Below, one piece after another: positions 35,195 through 44,184 of a stretch of DNA of 64,000 nt (position 1 is its first letter; every line of letters starts with the position of its first letter). The notes under the pieces are model-generated. The model was not told the DNA's origin. It saw only the letters and a program-made list of their open reading frames with translations, and searched no databases. The position numbers were made by a program, and so were the translations under genes. This stretch comes from Sphingobium sufflavum (GTDB lineage Bacteria > Pseudomonadota > Alphaproteobacteria > Sphingomonadales > Sphingomonadaceae), in NCBI RefSeq assembly GCF_021403115.1, contig NZ_JAJSSH010000009.1, forward strand, positions 62,001 through 126,000, written 5' to 3'.

Positions 35195-36697
35195 ATGACC
35201 ACGCTTTCCGACACCGACACATTGGCCGCGCCGTCGGTGCTGCCCGACGCCCTGCTCTACATCGACGGCGTGCTGCGCGGTGCGGAGGGTGGCAAGACCT
35301 TCGACAATATCGGCCCATGGACCGGCGAAGTCGTGGGCAAGGCGGCCGACGCCTCCCCCGCCGACGTGGAGGAAGCGATCGTGGCCGCGCGCCGCGCCTT
35401 CGACACCACCGACTGGTCCACCAACCATGAAAAGCGGTTCGCGCTGGTCAAGAAACTGCATGAGCTGTTTGTGGCCAATCAGGACCGGCTGGCCGAGATC
35501 GTCCGGCATGAGGCGGGCGCGGCGCTGGTCGCGGTCCACCGCGCGCAGCTCGCCCAGTGCCTCAACAGCTGGCGCGACCTGATGGACGTCTATCCGCAGC
35601 TGGAGTTCGAGAAGGATTTCGGCCCGCGCGAAACCTATGGCTTCACCACCCATCGCCGCGCCTATTATGAGGCGGCGGGCGTCGTGGGCGCGATCACGCC
35701 GTGGAACTTCCCGCTGTACATCAATGCGGAGAAGGTCGTCTCCGCATTGCTGACCGGCTGCACCGTCATCCTGAAGCCCGCGCCGGACACGCCGTTGGCC
35801 GCGTCCATCTTTGGCGAACTGGCGGCGGAGGCGGGCTTCCCCGCCGGCGTCATCAACGTCATCACCAGCAGCGACCCGGCGATGGCGGGCGAGGCGCTGG
35901 TCACGGACCCGCGCGTCGACCTCATCACCTTCACCGGCTCCACCGCCATCGGCAAGCATATCCAGCGGCAGGGTGCGGAGACGATGAAGCGCGTCTTCCT
36001 GGAACTGGGCGGCAAGTCGGCCGCGATCATCCTGGAGGATACGGAGAATTTCGCGCAGGTCGTCGCCCAGTCGATCCTGGTCTTCCACGCCGGGCAGGGT
36101 TGCGCCGTCACGTCCCGCCTGCTGGTGCCGCGCAGCCGGTACGAGGAGTCGAAGGCGATCCTGAAGGCCAGCTATGACGCCTTCTCCACCAAATGGGGCC
36201 ATTTCGACGATCCCGCCTGCCCCATGGGTCCGGTGGTGTCGAAGAAGCAGCGCGACCGGGTGAAAGCCTATGTCGACCTGGGCGTGGAGGAAGGCGCGAC
36301 CCTGTTGTCGGGCGGCAATATCCGCACCGACCTGGGCACCGGCTGGTTCATCGAGCCGACCTGCTTCGTCGACGTGACCAACGACATGCGGATCGCGCAG
36401 GAGGAAATCTTTGGCCCCGTGCTGGTCGTGATCCCGTTCGAGGATGACGAGGACGCGATCCGCATCGCCAACGACAGCGTCTATGGCCTGTCCGGCGTCG
36501 TGACCTCCGGCAATCTGGACCGCGCCATCGCGGTGGCCAAGCGCATCCGCACCGGCACGATCAGCGTCAACGGCGGCGTGCCGATCAACGGCGACCTGCC
36601 CTTTGGCGGGTACAAGCAAAGCGGCGTCGGACGCGCCTGGGGCGTCGAGGGATTGCAGGATTATCTGGAGACGAAGGTGATCGGCTGGCGCGACTGA
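35195..36697 (+). CDS. Aldehyde dehydrogenase (NAD(P)+-dependent)
   Basis: A 500-residue ALDH-superfamily enzyme oxidising an aldehyde to its acid. The cofactor site has TPWNFPLY and TGSTAIGKHI; the general base is Glu in LELGGKSA and the nucleophile Cys in GQGCAVTSR; EIFGPV is also present. GGAAGGA precedes the ATG. The divergent GbsR-like regulator and shared palindrome suggest induction by the substrate or its precursor. Substrate unknown; betaine aldehyde is one possibility given the regulator type, but this is weak. Confidence 0.92.
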   Translation: MTTLSDTDTLAAPSVLPDALLYIDGVLRGAEGGKTFDNIGPWTGEVVGKAADASPADVEEAIVAARRAFDTTDWSTNHEKRFALVKKLHELFVANQDRLAEIVRHEAGAALVAVHRAQLAQCLNSWRDLMDVYPQLEFEKDFGPRETYGFTTHRRAYYEAAGVVGAITPWNFPLYINAEKVVSALLTGCTVILKPAPDTPLAASIFGELAAEAGFPAGVINVITSSDPAMAGEALVTDPRVDLITFTGSTAIGKHIQRQGAETMKRVFLELGGKSAAIILEDTENFAQVVAQSILVFHAGQGCAVTSRLLVPRSRYEESKAILKASYDAFSTKWGHFDDPACPMGPVVSKKQRDRVKAYVDLGVEEGATLLSGGNIRTDLGTGWFIEPTCFVDVTNDMRIAQEEIFGPVLVVIPFEDDEDAIRIANDSVYGLSGVVTSGNLDRAIAVAKRIRTGTISVNGGVPINGDLPFGGYKQSGVGRAWGVEGLQDYLETKVIGWRD

Positions 36698-36721
36698 CGC
36701 GGGCGGAGAGGGAGAGATCGG

Positions 36722-36755
36722 GGGGTCGGGGATCATGGGTTCCCGGCCCCTTTTT
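36722..36755 (+). terminator. Rho-independent terminator after the aldehyde dehydrogenase
   Basis: A GC-rich stem of about 11 pairs (from GGGGTCGGGGA to TTCCCGGCCCC, one wobble or mismatch) is followed by TTTTTG, 25 bases after the stop codon. Confidence 0.8.
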
Positions 36756-36809
36756 GTTGGGCGGTGGGGGGATGTATCCGTCCGTCAGACCGGACCTGAT
36801 CCCTTGGAA

Positions 36810-36920
36810 CATGTAGCACCCTCCCGTTCGTCCTGAGTTTGTCGACCCGAAGGGCGGGCGAACGGTGTTTCCATCCTCCATGCGCAAGGGGGATAAGCGT
36901 CGACCCGATCCGGGGTGACG
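36810..36920. repeat. Dispersed repeat copy 1 (GTTCGTCCTGAG-TTGTCGA family)
   Basis: Runs from CATGTAGC through CCGTTCGTCCTGAGTTTGTC to GATCCGGGGTGACG and closely matches the copy at 50738-50920 in order and content but lacks the long right arm. A short inner hairpin pairs CCGTTCG with CGAACGG. The 36698-37008 gap otherwise holds only the terminator above. Confidence 0.65.
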
Positions 36921-37008
36921 GTCACGACAGGCGTGTATCGCCTGTCCCCACCCCCTCCCCGCCAATCGCCACTGGCGCCCCGGCCCAACCTCTGCCATCC
37001 CTCTGTCC

Positions 37009-39384
37009 ATGCGGGAGAAGGAACTTCGGCTGGCGCTGGTCTGCTATGGCGGGGTCAGCCTGGCCGTGTACATGCACGGCATCACCAAGGAAGTGTGGCA
37101 CCTTGCCCGCGCCAGCCGCGCCTTTCACGCGGGCGAGGCGGTGGCGGGGGGCAGCGCGGCCATCTATCGCCAGTTGCTGGACGACGCGCTGTGCGAGACG
37201 GGCACGCGGCTGCGCGTCATGCCGGACATATTGGCGGGCGCCAGCGCGGGCGGGATCAACGCCATCTTCCTCGCCCATGCGCTGGAGACGGGCCAGTCGC
37301 TGGAACCGCTGACCGCGCTGTGGCTGGAGCGGGCCGATGCCGATGTGCTGCTGGACCCGGATGCGCGGCCGATCAGCCGCTTCACCAAATTCTGGGTCGC
37401 GCCCCTGCTCTGGCTGCTCGCCCGGCGGCGCGGCGACACGGTGGAGCGCACGGTCGCGCCCGAAACGCGCGAGGAAGTGCGCCGCAAGCTGTCCAACTTC
37501 GTGCGCGCGCGCTGGTTCGCGCCGCCGTTCGGGGGCAAGGGCTTTTGCCGGGTGCTGCTCGACGCCTTCGACGCGATGGCCGCCGCGCCCGCCGGGCCGC
37601 CGCTGCTGCCCGATAGCCACCCGCTCGACCTGTTCGTCACCGCGACCGATTTCATGGGGCATGAGGAGACGCTACGCCTCAACAGCCCGCGCGCCATTGC
37701 GGAGACGGAGCATCGGCTCGCGATCAGCTTTGCGGTGCGCGGCGACCGGCCCCGCAGGCTGGCGGACGCCACCGAACTGGCCTTTGCCGCGCGGGCGACG
37801 GCCAGCTTCCCCGGCGCCTTTCCCCCCTTCACCCCGCGCGAGCTGGACGAGGTGCTGGCCGAGCGCGGGCAGACGTGGCCGGGGCGCAGCGCCTTCCTCG
37901 CCCGCATCCTGCCGCGCCAGTGGATGCGCGGCACGGCGGACGACGCGCCGATCATCGACGGGTCGGTGCTGGCCAACGCCCCCTTTGCACAGGCGATCCC
38001 GGCGCTGCGCAACCGCCCCGCCCGGCGGGAGGTGGACCGGCGCTTCGTCTATATCGAGCCGACTCCGCATATGTCGCTGCTGGGCGGGGCGCGGCCCCGG
38101 CAGCGGGACGAAGGGAGCGCAACCGGCACCCCCGGCTTTTTCCGCACCATCTTCGGTGCGATGAGCAATATCCCGCGCGAACAGCCGATCCGCGACGACC
38201 TCGACCAGATCGCCCTGCGGTCGGAGCGCATCCGCCGTATGCAGCGGGTCGTGGACGCGATGCGCCCGACCATCGACACCACAATCGAACAGACCATCGG
38301 CCAGCCGCTGTTCGCGGACCGCCCCACCCCCGCGCGGCTCGCCAGCTGGCGCGGCAAGGCGCATCGCAAGGCGGCGCGCGCGTCCGGCTTCGCCTATGTG
38401 AGCTACGCCCAGTTGAAGCTGTCGGGGATCGTGTACGACCTCGCCGGATTGCTGGGGGAACTGGCCGGAGACACGCCCGCCGGGCATGAAACGCCGCCGG
38501 GGGCGCTGGACGGCGATGCGGTGCGGGCCGCGCTGTGGCAGCATATCCGCATCAGCGGGGCGGACATCATGCCCGCCAATGGATCGGCGGGGCGCAACGA
38601 TGCCGCCCTGCTGTTCCTGCGCGCGCACGACACCGCCTTTCGCATCCGGCGGCTGCGCTTCCTGACGCGGCGGCTGGCGGAGACGGAGGAAGGCGAGGCC
38701 ATCCCGCCCGGCGAGGAGACCGAGGCGGAGGGGGCGCGCATGGCGATGCGGGCGATGATCTATGAGGCCATCGACCTGTATGCCGCGCGGGAGGCCCCGG
38801 ATATTTTCGACGCGGGCGCACGGGCGGCGGCGGCGCGGGTGCTGAACGCGCCGGGCGTGGCGCTCTCCACGCTGGCGGAGGCGCGCGGGCTGGCCGCGCT
38901 GGACGCACAGGTGGAGGTGCGCCTGTCCGACACGCTCTCCGCGCTGATGGTGTCGGACCGGCGGCGGCTGCTGAAGGCCTATCTGGGCTTTCCCTTCTAC
39001 GACATCGCCACCCTGCCCATGTTGCAGGGCGAGGGGCTGGACGAATATGACCCGATCAAGGTGGATCGCATCTCCCCCGACGATGCGGTGGCGATCCGCA
39101 CCGGCGGGGCGCTGGCGACGTTGAAGGGGATAGAGTTCAACAGTTTTGGCGCGTTTTTCAGCCGCTCCTATCGCGAGAATGACTATCTGTGGGGGCGGCT
39201 GCACGGCGCCGACCGGCTGGTCGACATCATCCTGTCCGCCGTGCCGCCGGGCAGTGCCATCGACGTGGCGGGCGTGAAGCGGGCGCTGTTCAACGCCATA
39301 CTGGACGAGGAAGAGGAGCGGCTGCCGGGCCAGACGGCGCTGATCGCCAGCCTGCGAACCGAACTGGCGGGGGGAAAGCCATGA
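37009..39384 (+). CDS. Large patatin-like phospholipase (DUF3376-type)
   Basis: A 791-residue patatin-related protein. The N-terminal lipase domain (1-335) has LVCYGGVSLAVYMHGI as an oxyanion/glycine region, the nucleophile motif GASAGG (Ser79) and the dyad Asp in DGSVLAN (Asp317). About 450 further residues, including SYAQLKLSGIVYDLAGLLG and LLKAYLGFPFYDIATLP, match the long patatin-related (DUF3376) family. It has no signal peptide, so acts in the cytoplasm or at the inner membrane. No clear ribosome-binding site precedes the ATG. It overlaps tag by 4 bases. Confidence 0.85.
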   Translation: MREKELRLALVCYGGVSLAVYMHGITKEVWHLARASRAFHAGEAVAGGSAAIYRQLLDDALCETGTRLRVMPDILAGASAGGINAIFLAHALETGQSLEPLTALWLERADADVLLDPDARPISRFTKFWVAPLLWLLARRRGDTVERTVAPETREEVRRKLSNFVRARWFAPPFGGKGFCRVLLDAFDAMAAAPAGPPLLPDSHPLDLFVTATDFMGHEETLRLNSPRAIAETEHRLAISFAVRGDRPRRLADATELAFAARATASFPGAFPPFTPRELDEVLAERGQTWPGRSAFLARILPRQWMRGTADDAPIIDGSVLANAPFAQAIPALRNRPARREVDRRFVYIEPTPHMSLLGGARPRQRDEGSATGTPGFFRTIFGAMSNIPREQPIRDDLDQIALRSERIRRMQRVVDAMRPTIDTTIEQTIGQPLFADRPTPARLASWRGKAHRKAARASGFAYVSYAQLKLSGIVYDLAGLLGELAGDTPAGHETPPGALDGDAVRAALWQHIRISGADIMPANGSAGRNDAALLFLRAHDTAFRIRRLRFLTRRLAETEEGEAIPPGEETEAEGARMAMRAMIYEAIDLYAAREAPDIFDAGARAAAARVLNAPGVALSTLAEARGLAALDAQVEVRLSDTLSALMVSDRRRLLKAYLGFPFYDIATLPMLQGEGLDEYDPIKVDRISPDDAVAIRTGGALATLKGIEFNSFGAFFSRSYRENDYLWGRLHGADRLVDIILSAVPPGSAIDVAGVKRALFNAILDEEEERLPGQTALIASLRTELAGGKP

Positions 39385-39938
39385 CGGATGCGGCACGATG
39401 CGGCTGGGCGCAGGGCGACGCGCTGATGGCCGACTATCACGACCGGGAATGGGGCGTGCCGGTGCGCGATTCCCGGATGCTGTGGGAAATGCTGATGCTG
39501 GAGTGGTTTCAGGCGGGCCTGTCGTGGCGCACGATCCTGTATCGGCGCGAGGGATTCCGCGCGGCCTTCGCGAACTTCGATCCGGAGGTGGTCGCGGCCT
39601 TTGGCGAGGCGGATGTCGAGCGGCTGATGGGCGATCCCGGCATCATCCGGGCGCGGGCCAAGATCGTTGCGACCATCGGCAACGCCCGTGCCTATCTGGC
39701 GATGCGCGACGCGGGGGAGGATTTCGCGGCCTATGCCTGGGGCTTTGTGGGCGGCACGCCGATCCGGGGCGACGGGATGACGGTGCCCGCGAAGACGGCC
39801 CTGTCGGAGCATATCTCCAAAGACCTCAAGAAACGGGGGTATAAGTTCGTCGGGCCGGTCATCACCTATGCGTGGATGGAGGCGGTGGGACTGGTGAACG
39901 ACCATCTGGCCGACTGTTTCCGGCGGGATGCGGTCTGA
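39381..39938 (+). CDS. tag: DNA-3-methyladenine glycosylase I
   Basis: Removes 3-methyladenine from alkylated DNA. The 185-residue protein has the Tag signatures RCGWAQGD, YHDREWGVPVRDSRMLWEML, LEWFQAGLSW and a zinc-binding Cys/His set (Cys near 7, His near 20 and 173). The ATG at 39381 overlaps the stop of the patatin-like gene (ATGA), so the pair is co-translated. Confidence 0.94.
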   Translation: MTDAARCGWAQGDALMADYHDREWGVPVRDSRMLWEMLMLEWFQAGLSWRTILYRREGFRAAFANFDPEVVAAFGEADVERLMGDPGIIRARAKIVATIGNARAYLAMRDAGEDFAAYAWGFVGGTPIRGDGMTVPAKTALSEHISKDLKKRGYKFVGPVITYAWMEAVGLVNDHLADCFRRDAV

Positions 39939-40077
39939 CGGGATGCCGTGCGCTAGCGCTGGCCCAAGGGGGCGGCGATGGGCGACACCACTTTTTGCCG
40001 CTTAGGGCAGGAAGAGAATGTGGTCGTGCGCGGGCCTGCCGCCGGTGGTGCTGCATCCGTTGTCTTGGAACGAGCCC

Positions 40078-40173
40078 CCCGTTCGGGCTGAGCTTGTCGA
40101 AGGGCTGCCCTTCACTTTTGCAGCCACATTGAAGGGACGAGGGCAGTCTTTCGACAAGCTCAGCCCGAACGGG
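40078..40173. repeat. Dispersed repeat copy 2: perfect 24-bp inverted repeat
   Basis: Arms 40078-40101 and 40150-40173 are perfect inverted copies (start CCCGTTCGGGCTGAGCTTGT) around a 48-base loop. It belongs to the same family as copies near 36810, 50738 and 57699. It lies in the 390-base gap 39939-40328 between the convergent tag and dnaJ genes; no gene is seen there. Confidence 0.8.
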
Positions 40174-40243
40174 ATATGCCGATCAAGTCGGGGGACGGAA
40201 TGTCCGGAGTGACAGGGGGCTTGCGGAGCGACAGGGGAGCGTG

Positions 40244-40306
40244 CCGGGCCGATTGTCCGGCCCGGCGGTCCCCTCCCGTCATCCCGCCGCAAAGACGGGA
40301 TGACGG
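40244..40306. terminator. Two stacked hairpins downstream of dnaJ
   Basis: A 7-bp stem with an 8-base loop (CCGGGCC at 40244 with GGCCCGG at 40259) is followed by an 11-bp perfect stem (CCGTCATCCCG at 40276 with CGGGATGACGG at 40296). They begin 22 bases after the dnaJ stop on its strand. There is no T-tract, so they may be 3'-end stabilisers or further repeats. Confidence 0.5.
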
Positions 40307-40328
40307 CGCAGAATGACCGCCGTCCGTC

Positions 40329-41471
40329 CTACTGGAACAGATCCTTGATCTTGCTGAAGAATCCCTCGCTCTGCGGACATTCCTCCCCGGTTTCGGTGGA
40401 GCGGAATTCCTCCAGCAATTCCTTCTGCCGCGCGGACAATTTGGTCGGCGTTTCCACATCGACCTGAATCACCAGGTCGCCCCGGCCCCGGCTGTTGAGG
40501 ACCGGCATACCTGACCCGCGCTGGCGCAATTGCCGCCCGGACTGGATGCCCGCCGGGATGGTGATCTTCGTGCGCTGGCCGTCGATGCCCGGCACCTCGA
40601 TGCTGCCGCCCAGCGCCGCCGTGGTGAAGCTGACCGGCACGCGCGCGAACAGGTTGGTGCCCTCCCGCTCGAAAATCGCATGGCGGCTGACGTGCAGGAA
40701 AATGTACAGGTCGCCCGCAGGCGCCCCGCGCGCGCCCGCCTCGCCCTCACCCGACAGGCGGATGCGGGTGCCCTCGTCCACGCCGGGCGGAATGTCGACC
40801 TTGAGCGCCTTGGCCTTGTCCACCCGGCCCTCGCCGCGGCAGGCGCGGCACGGCGATGTGATCTTCTGGCCCGCGCCATGGCAGGCGGGGCAGACCCGCT
40901 CCACCACGAAAAAGCCCTGCTGCGCGCGCACCTTGCCATGGCCGTTGCAGGTCGTGCAGGTCTCGACGCCGGTGCCCGGCTCCGCGCCCGTGCCCACGCA
41001 CGGCTCGCACGCGGCGGACACCTCGACATTGATCGTTTCCGACTTGCCGTGGAACGCCTCGTCCAGCGTGATTTCCAGATCGTAGCGCAGGTCCGCGCCG
41101 CGCCGCTGCTGCTGACGCCCGCCACCCTGACCGCCGAAACCGCCGCCGCCAAAGATCGTCTCAAAAATATCGCCGATGTCGGAGAAACCGCCGCCGCCAA
41201 AGCCGGCGCCCGGCCCGCCGCCCGCGCCGCTGGCCGCATTGACGAACGCCTCATGACCATACCGGTCATAGGCCGCGCGCTTTTGCGGATCCTTGAGGAC
41301 GTCATAGGCCTCATTCAACAGCTTGAAGCGATTCTCGCTGTCCTGACATCCCGGATTCTTGTCCGGGTGATATTTCATCGCCAGCTTGCGATAGGCGCTC
41401 TTGAGCACCGTGCCGTCCGCATCCCGCGAGACTTCCAGCCGCTCGTAAAAATTGACTTCTGCGCTGCTCAT
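40329..41471 (-). CDS. dnaJ: Chaperone DnaJ
   Basis: Hsp40 co-chaperone that delivers clients to DnaK and stimulates its ATPase. The 380-residue protein has a J domain with HPD at 35-37, a Gly/Phe-rich region (about 78-115), four zinc motifs (CEPCVGTG, CTTCNGHG, CPACHGAG, CRACRGEG), and a C-terminal substrate domain. It follows dnaK after a 73-base gap with a strong hairpin, so it is probably expressed below the dnaK level from the same heat-shock promoter. Confidence 0.96.
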   Translation of the reverse strand: MSSAEVNFYERLEVSRDADGTVLKSAYRKLAMKYHPDKNPGCQDSENRFKLLNEAYDVLKDPQKRAAYDRYGHEAFVNAASGAGGGPGAGFGGGGFSDIGDIFETIFGGGGFGGQGGGRQQQRRGADLRYDLEITLDEAFHGKSETINVEVSAACEPCVGTGAEPGTGVETCTTCNGHGKVRAQQGFFVVERVCPACHGAGQKITSPCRACRGEGRVDKAKALKVDIPPGVDEGTRIRLSGEGEAGARGAPAGDLYIFLHVSRHAIFEREGTNLFARVPVSFTTAALGGSIEVPGIDGQRTKITIPAGIQSGRQLRQRGSGMPVLNSRGRGDLVIQVDVETPTKLSARQKELLEEFRSTETGEECPQSEGFFSKIKDLFQ

Positions 41472-41499
41472 GCCACCCCAGCCCGGCTACAGATAAGAA

Positions 41500-41534
41500 G
41501 GCGCCCGCGCCGCCTGTGAAGGAGCGCGGGCGCC
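41500..41534 (-). terminator. dnaK-dnaJ intercistronic hairpin
   Basis: A perfect 11-bp GC-rich stem (41524-41534 with 41500-41510) and a 13-base loop lie just after the dnaK stop, followed on the minus strand by TTCTTAT. This is a likely attenuator or 3'-end stabiliser lowering dnaJ relative to dnaK. Confidence 0.6.
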
Positions 41535-41544
41535 ATGGCCGTCA

Positions 41545-43455
41545 TCAGGCCTTGTTGTTCTCGTCGACTTCGGAGAATTCCGCGTCGACGACATCGTCAT
41601 CCTTGGCCGCCGCCGCAGGGCCTTCCGAACCCGGAGACGCCGCATTGGCCTGCTCCTTTTCGTAAATGGCCTGACCCAGCTTCATCGCCACGGTGGCCAG
41701 TTCCTGCGCCTTTTCCTTCATCGCTTCGGGATCGCCACCCTCGACCGCCGACTTGGCGGCGGCGACAGCGGTTTCGATCTCACCCTTGAGCGATGCGTCC
41801 ACCTTGTCGCCATGCTCTTCGAGCTGGCGCTCGGTCGTGTGGATCAGGCTCTCGGCGTTGTTCTTCGCCTCGGCACCCTCGCGACGCTTCTTGTCTTCCT
41901 CGGCGAAACGCTCGGCATCCTTGACCATCTGGTCGATGTCGGCGTCGGACAGACCACCAGAAGCCTGGATTTTGATCTGCTGCTCCTTGCCGGTGCCCTT
42001 GTCCTTGGCCGACACGTTGACCAGACCGTTGGCGTCGATGTCGAACGTCACCTCGATCTGCGGGACGCCGCGGGGGGCAGGCGGGATGCCGACGAGGTCG
42101 AACTGACCCAGCAGCTTGTTGTCCGCCGCCATTTCGCGCTCACCCTGGAAGACGCGGATCGTCACCGCCTGCTGATTGTCGTCAGCGGTGGAATAGACCT
42201 GCGACTTCTTCGCGGGGATGGTGGTGTTGCGGTCGATCATGCGCGTGAACACGCCGCCCAGCGTCTCGATGCCGAGGCTCAGCGGGGTCACGTCGAGCAG
42301 CAGCACGTCCTTGACGTCGCCCTGAAGCACGCCCGCCTGAATGGCGGCGCCCATGGCCACGACTTCGTCCGGGTTGACGCCGGTGTGCGGCTCCTTGCCG
42401 AAGAAGTCCTTCACGGCCTCGCGCACCTTGGGCATGCGGGTCATGCCGCCGACGAGGACAACTTCGCTGATCTCGGCAGCGGTGACGCCCGCGTCCTGAA
42501 TCGCCTTGCGGCAGGGCTCCAGCGTGCGCTTGATGAGATCCGCGACGAGGCGCTCAAGGTCCGAACGGCTGATCTGCTTCACCAGATGCTTCGGCCCGTT
42601 GGCGTCGGCGGTGATGAAGGGCAGGTTGACCTCGGTCGTCTGCGCCGAAGACAGCTCGATCTTCGCCTTCTCGGCCGCTTCCTTCAGACGCTGGAGAGCC
42701 AGCTTGTCCTTGGTGAGGTCGATGCCTTCCTGCTTCTTGAACTCTTCCGCGAGGAATTCGACGACCTTCGAGTCGAAGTCTTCGCCGCCCAGGAAGGTGT
42801 CGCCGTTGGTGGACTTCACCTCGAACACGCCATCGCCGATTTCGAGGATGGAGATATCGAAGGTGCCGCCGCCAAGGTCATAAACGGCGATGGTCTTGCC
42901 GTCCTGCTTGTCCAGACCATAGGCCAGAGCGGCCGCCGTCGGCTCGTTGATGATGCGCAGCACTTCGAGGCCCGCGATCTGGCCGGCGTCCTTGGTTGCC
43001 TGACGCTGGGCGTCGTTGAAATAGGCGGGAACGGTGATGACCGCCTGCGTCACCGTCTCGCCCAGATAGGCTTCGGCGGTTTCCTTCATCTTCTGGAGCG
43101 TGAAGGCGCTGATCTGCGACGGCGAATAATCCTTGCCGCCGGCCTGGACCCATGCGTCGCCGTTCGGTCCCTTGGAAATGTCGTAGGGGACGAGTTCCAT
43201 GTCCTTCTTGGTCAACGGATCGTCGAAGCGGCGGCCGATCAGGCGCTTGACCGCGAAGATGGTGTTGTCGCCGTTGGTGACGGCCTGACGCTTTGCAGGC
43301 TGGCCGACCAGACGCTCGCCGTCCTTGGCGAAAGCGACGATGGAGGGAGTCGTGCGCGCACCCTCCGCATTTTCGATGACCTTGGGCTTGCCGCCATCCA
43401 TCACCGCGACGCAGCTGTTGGTCGTTCCCAGATCGATACCGATAACTTTTGCCAT
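41545..43455 (-). CDS. dnaK: Chaperone DnaK (Hsp70)
   Basis: ATP-dependent folding chaperone, 636 residues. The nucleotide-binding domain starts [16 protein letters not shown] and contains [19 protein letters not shown] and [12 protein letters not shown]; the substrate domain begins near 390 with [17 protein letters not shown]; the C-terminus is acidic. The start [10 protein letters not shown] at 43455 has GAGGG 6 bases upstream; a start 7 codons earlier is less likely. A sigma-32-type promoter lies upstream. Confidence 0.97.
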   Translation of the reverse strand: MAKVIGIDLGTTNSCVAVMDGGKPKVIENAEGARTTPSIVAFAKDGERLVGQPAKRQAVTNGDNTIFAVKRLIGRRFDDPLTKKDMELVPYDISKGPNGDAWVQAGGKDYSPSQISAFTLQKMKETAEAYLGETVTQAVITVPAYFNDAQRQATKDAGQIAGLEVLRIINEPTAAALAYGLDKQDGKTIAVYDLGGGTFDISILEIGDGVFEVKSTNGDTFLGGEDFDSKVVEFLAEEFKKQEGIDLTKDKLALQRLKEAAEKAKIELSSAQTTEVNLPFITADANGPKHLVKQISRSDLERLVADLIKRTLEPCRKAIQDAGVTAAEISEVVLVGGMTRMPKVREAVKDFFGKEPHTGVNPDEVVAMGAAIQAGVLQGDVKDVLLLDVTPLSLGIETLGGVFTRMIDRNTTIPAKKSQVYSTADDNQQAVTIRVFQGEREMAADNKLLGQFDLVGIPPAPRGVPQIEVTFDIDANGLVNVSAKDKGTGKEQQIKIQASGGLSDADIDQMVKDAERFAEEDKKRREGAEAKNNAESLIHTTERQLEEHGDKVDASLKGEIETAVAAAKSAVEGGDPEAMKEKAQELATVAMKLGQAIYEKEQANAASPGSEGPAAAAKDDDVVDAEFSEVDENNKA

Positions 43456-43541
43456 TATGCCCTCTTCAAACCCCAAAAATGTTTCAGCGGTTTGCGGGCC
43501 CCACCCCGCATATAGCCGAGGCCGACCCGCTTCGAACGCCG

Positions 43542-43569
43542 ATATAGGGGGGCTTTCGCCGGGAACAAG
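43542..43569 (-). promoter_or_regulatory. Sigma-32 (heat-shock) promoter of dnaK-dnaJ
   Basis: On the minus strand CTTG (43569-43566), exactly 17 bases, then CCTATAT (43548-43542) fit the alphaproteobacterial RpoH consensus CTTG-N17/18-CYTATNT at every specified base. The dnaK ATG is about 87 bases downstream. Confidence 0.8.
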
Positions 43570-43726
43570 CCGGGTTTCGACTCAAGCGTGCACAGACGCC
43601 GTCCCAATGTGACAAGCGGGTGGCATTTGGACGCGTCCCAAACTAGATAGCGGGCCAAGCCGACTCGCGCCATTTGCTACACAGGGCGCGGGCATATTCA
43701 CTGTCTCCAGAGATAAGAGGGACCCG

Positions 43727-44170
43727 ATGCGTATCGCCATCGCTTCCGATCATGCCGCCGTGGCATTGAAGGCCGACCTTGCCACATGGCTGCGCGAGCA
43801 GGGCCATGCTGTGGACGATCTGGGACCGGACACCACCGACAGCGTCGACTATCCCGACTATGGCTACAAACTGGCCGCCGCCATCGCGGAAGGCCGCGCG
43901 GACAAGGGTGTTGCGCTGTGCGGATCGGGCATCGGCATTTCCATCGCGGTCAACCGCAACCCGGCCTGCCGCGCCGCGCTCGTCTCCGAACCGCTGTCCG
44001 CCGCCCTGTCGCGCGAGCATAATGACGCCAATGTCGTCGCGCTGGGCGCACGGCTGGTCGGGCCGGACATGGCCAAGGCCATCCTCACCGCTTTCCTCGC
44101 CACCGAATTCGGTGGCGACCGCCATGCCCGCCGCGTGGGCAAGCTTTCCAATCCTCCCGTTAGCGCCTGA
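43727..44170 (+). CDS. rpiB: Ribose-5-phosphate isomerase B
   Basis: Interconverts ribose 5-phosphate and ribulose 5-phosphate. The 147-residue protein has SDHAAVALK at 8-16, the active-site Cys in [14 protein letters not shown], and [15 protein letters not shown]. It is followed by glyA after 14 bases, forming rpiB-glyA-nrdR-trmJ. Confidence 0.94.
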   Translation: MRIAIASDHAAVALKADLATWLREQGHAVDDLGPDTTDSVDYPDYGYKLAAAIAEGRADKGVALCGSGIGISIAVNRNPACRAALVSEPLSAALSREHNDANVVALGARLVGPDMAKAILTAFLATEFGGDRHARRVGKLSNPPVSA

Positions 44171-44184
44171 AAGGACCGACGATC

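Noticed and set aside
36921..37008. Earlier start for the patatin-like protein
   Set aside because: No in-frame start upstream gives family-like sequence; the conserved N-terminus begins at 37009.
37009..39938. CBASS-type defence operon based on the patatin-like gene
   Set aside because: No nucleotidyltransferase, sensor or ubiquitin-like gene is adjacent; tag is a housekeeping repair gene.
41812..43515. A 567-codon open frame opposite dnaK
   Set aside because: Opposite a highly conserved gene, so a known source of false frames; no independent support.
44171..44184. Glycine riboswitch before glyA
   Set aside because: Only 14 bases separate rpiB and glyA, too short for the aptamer.
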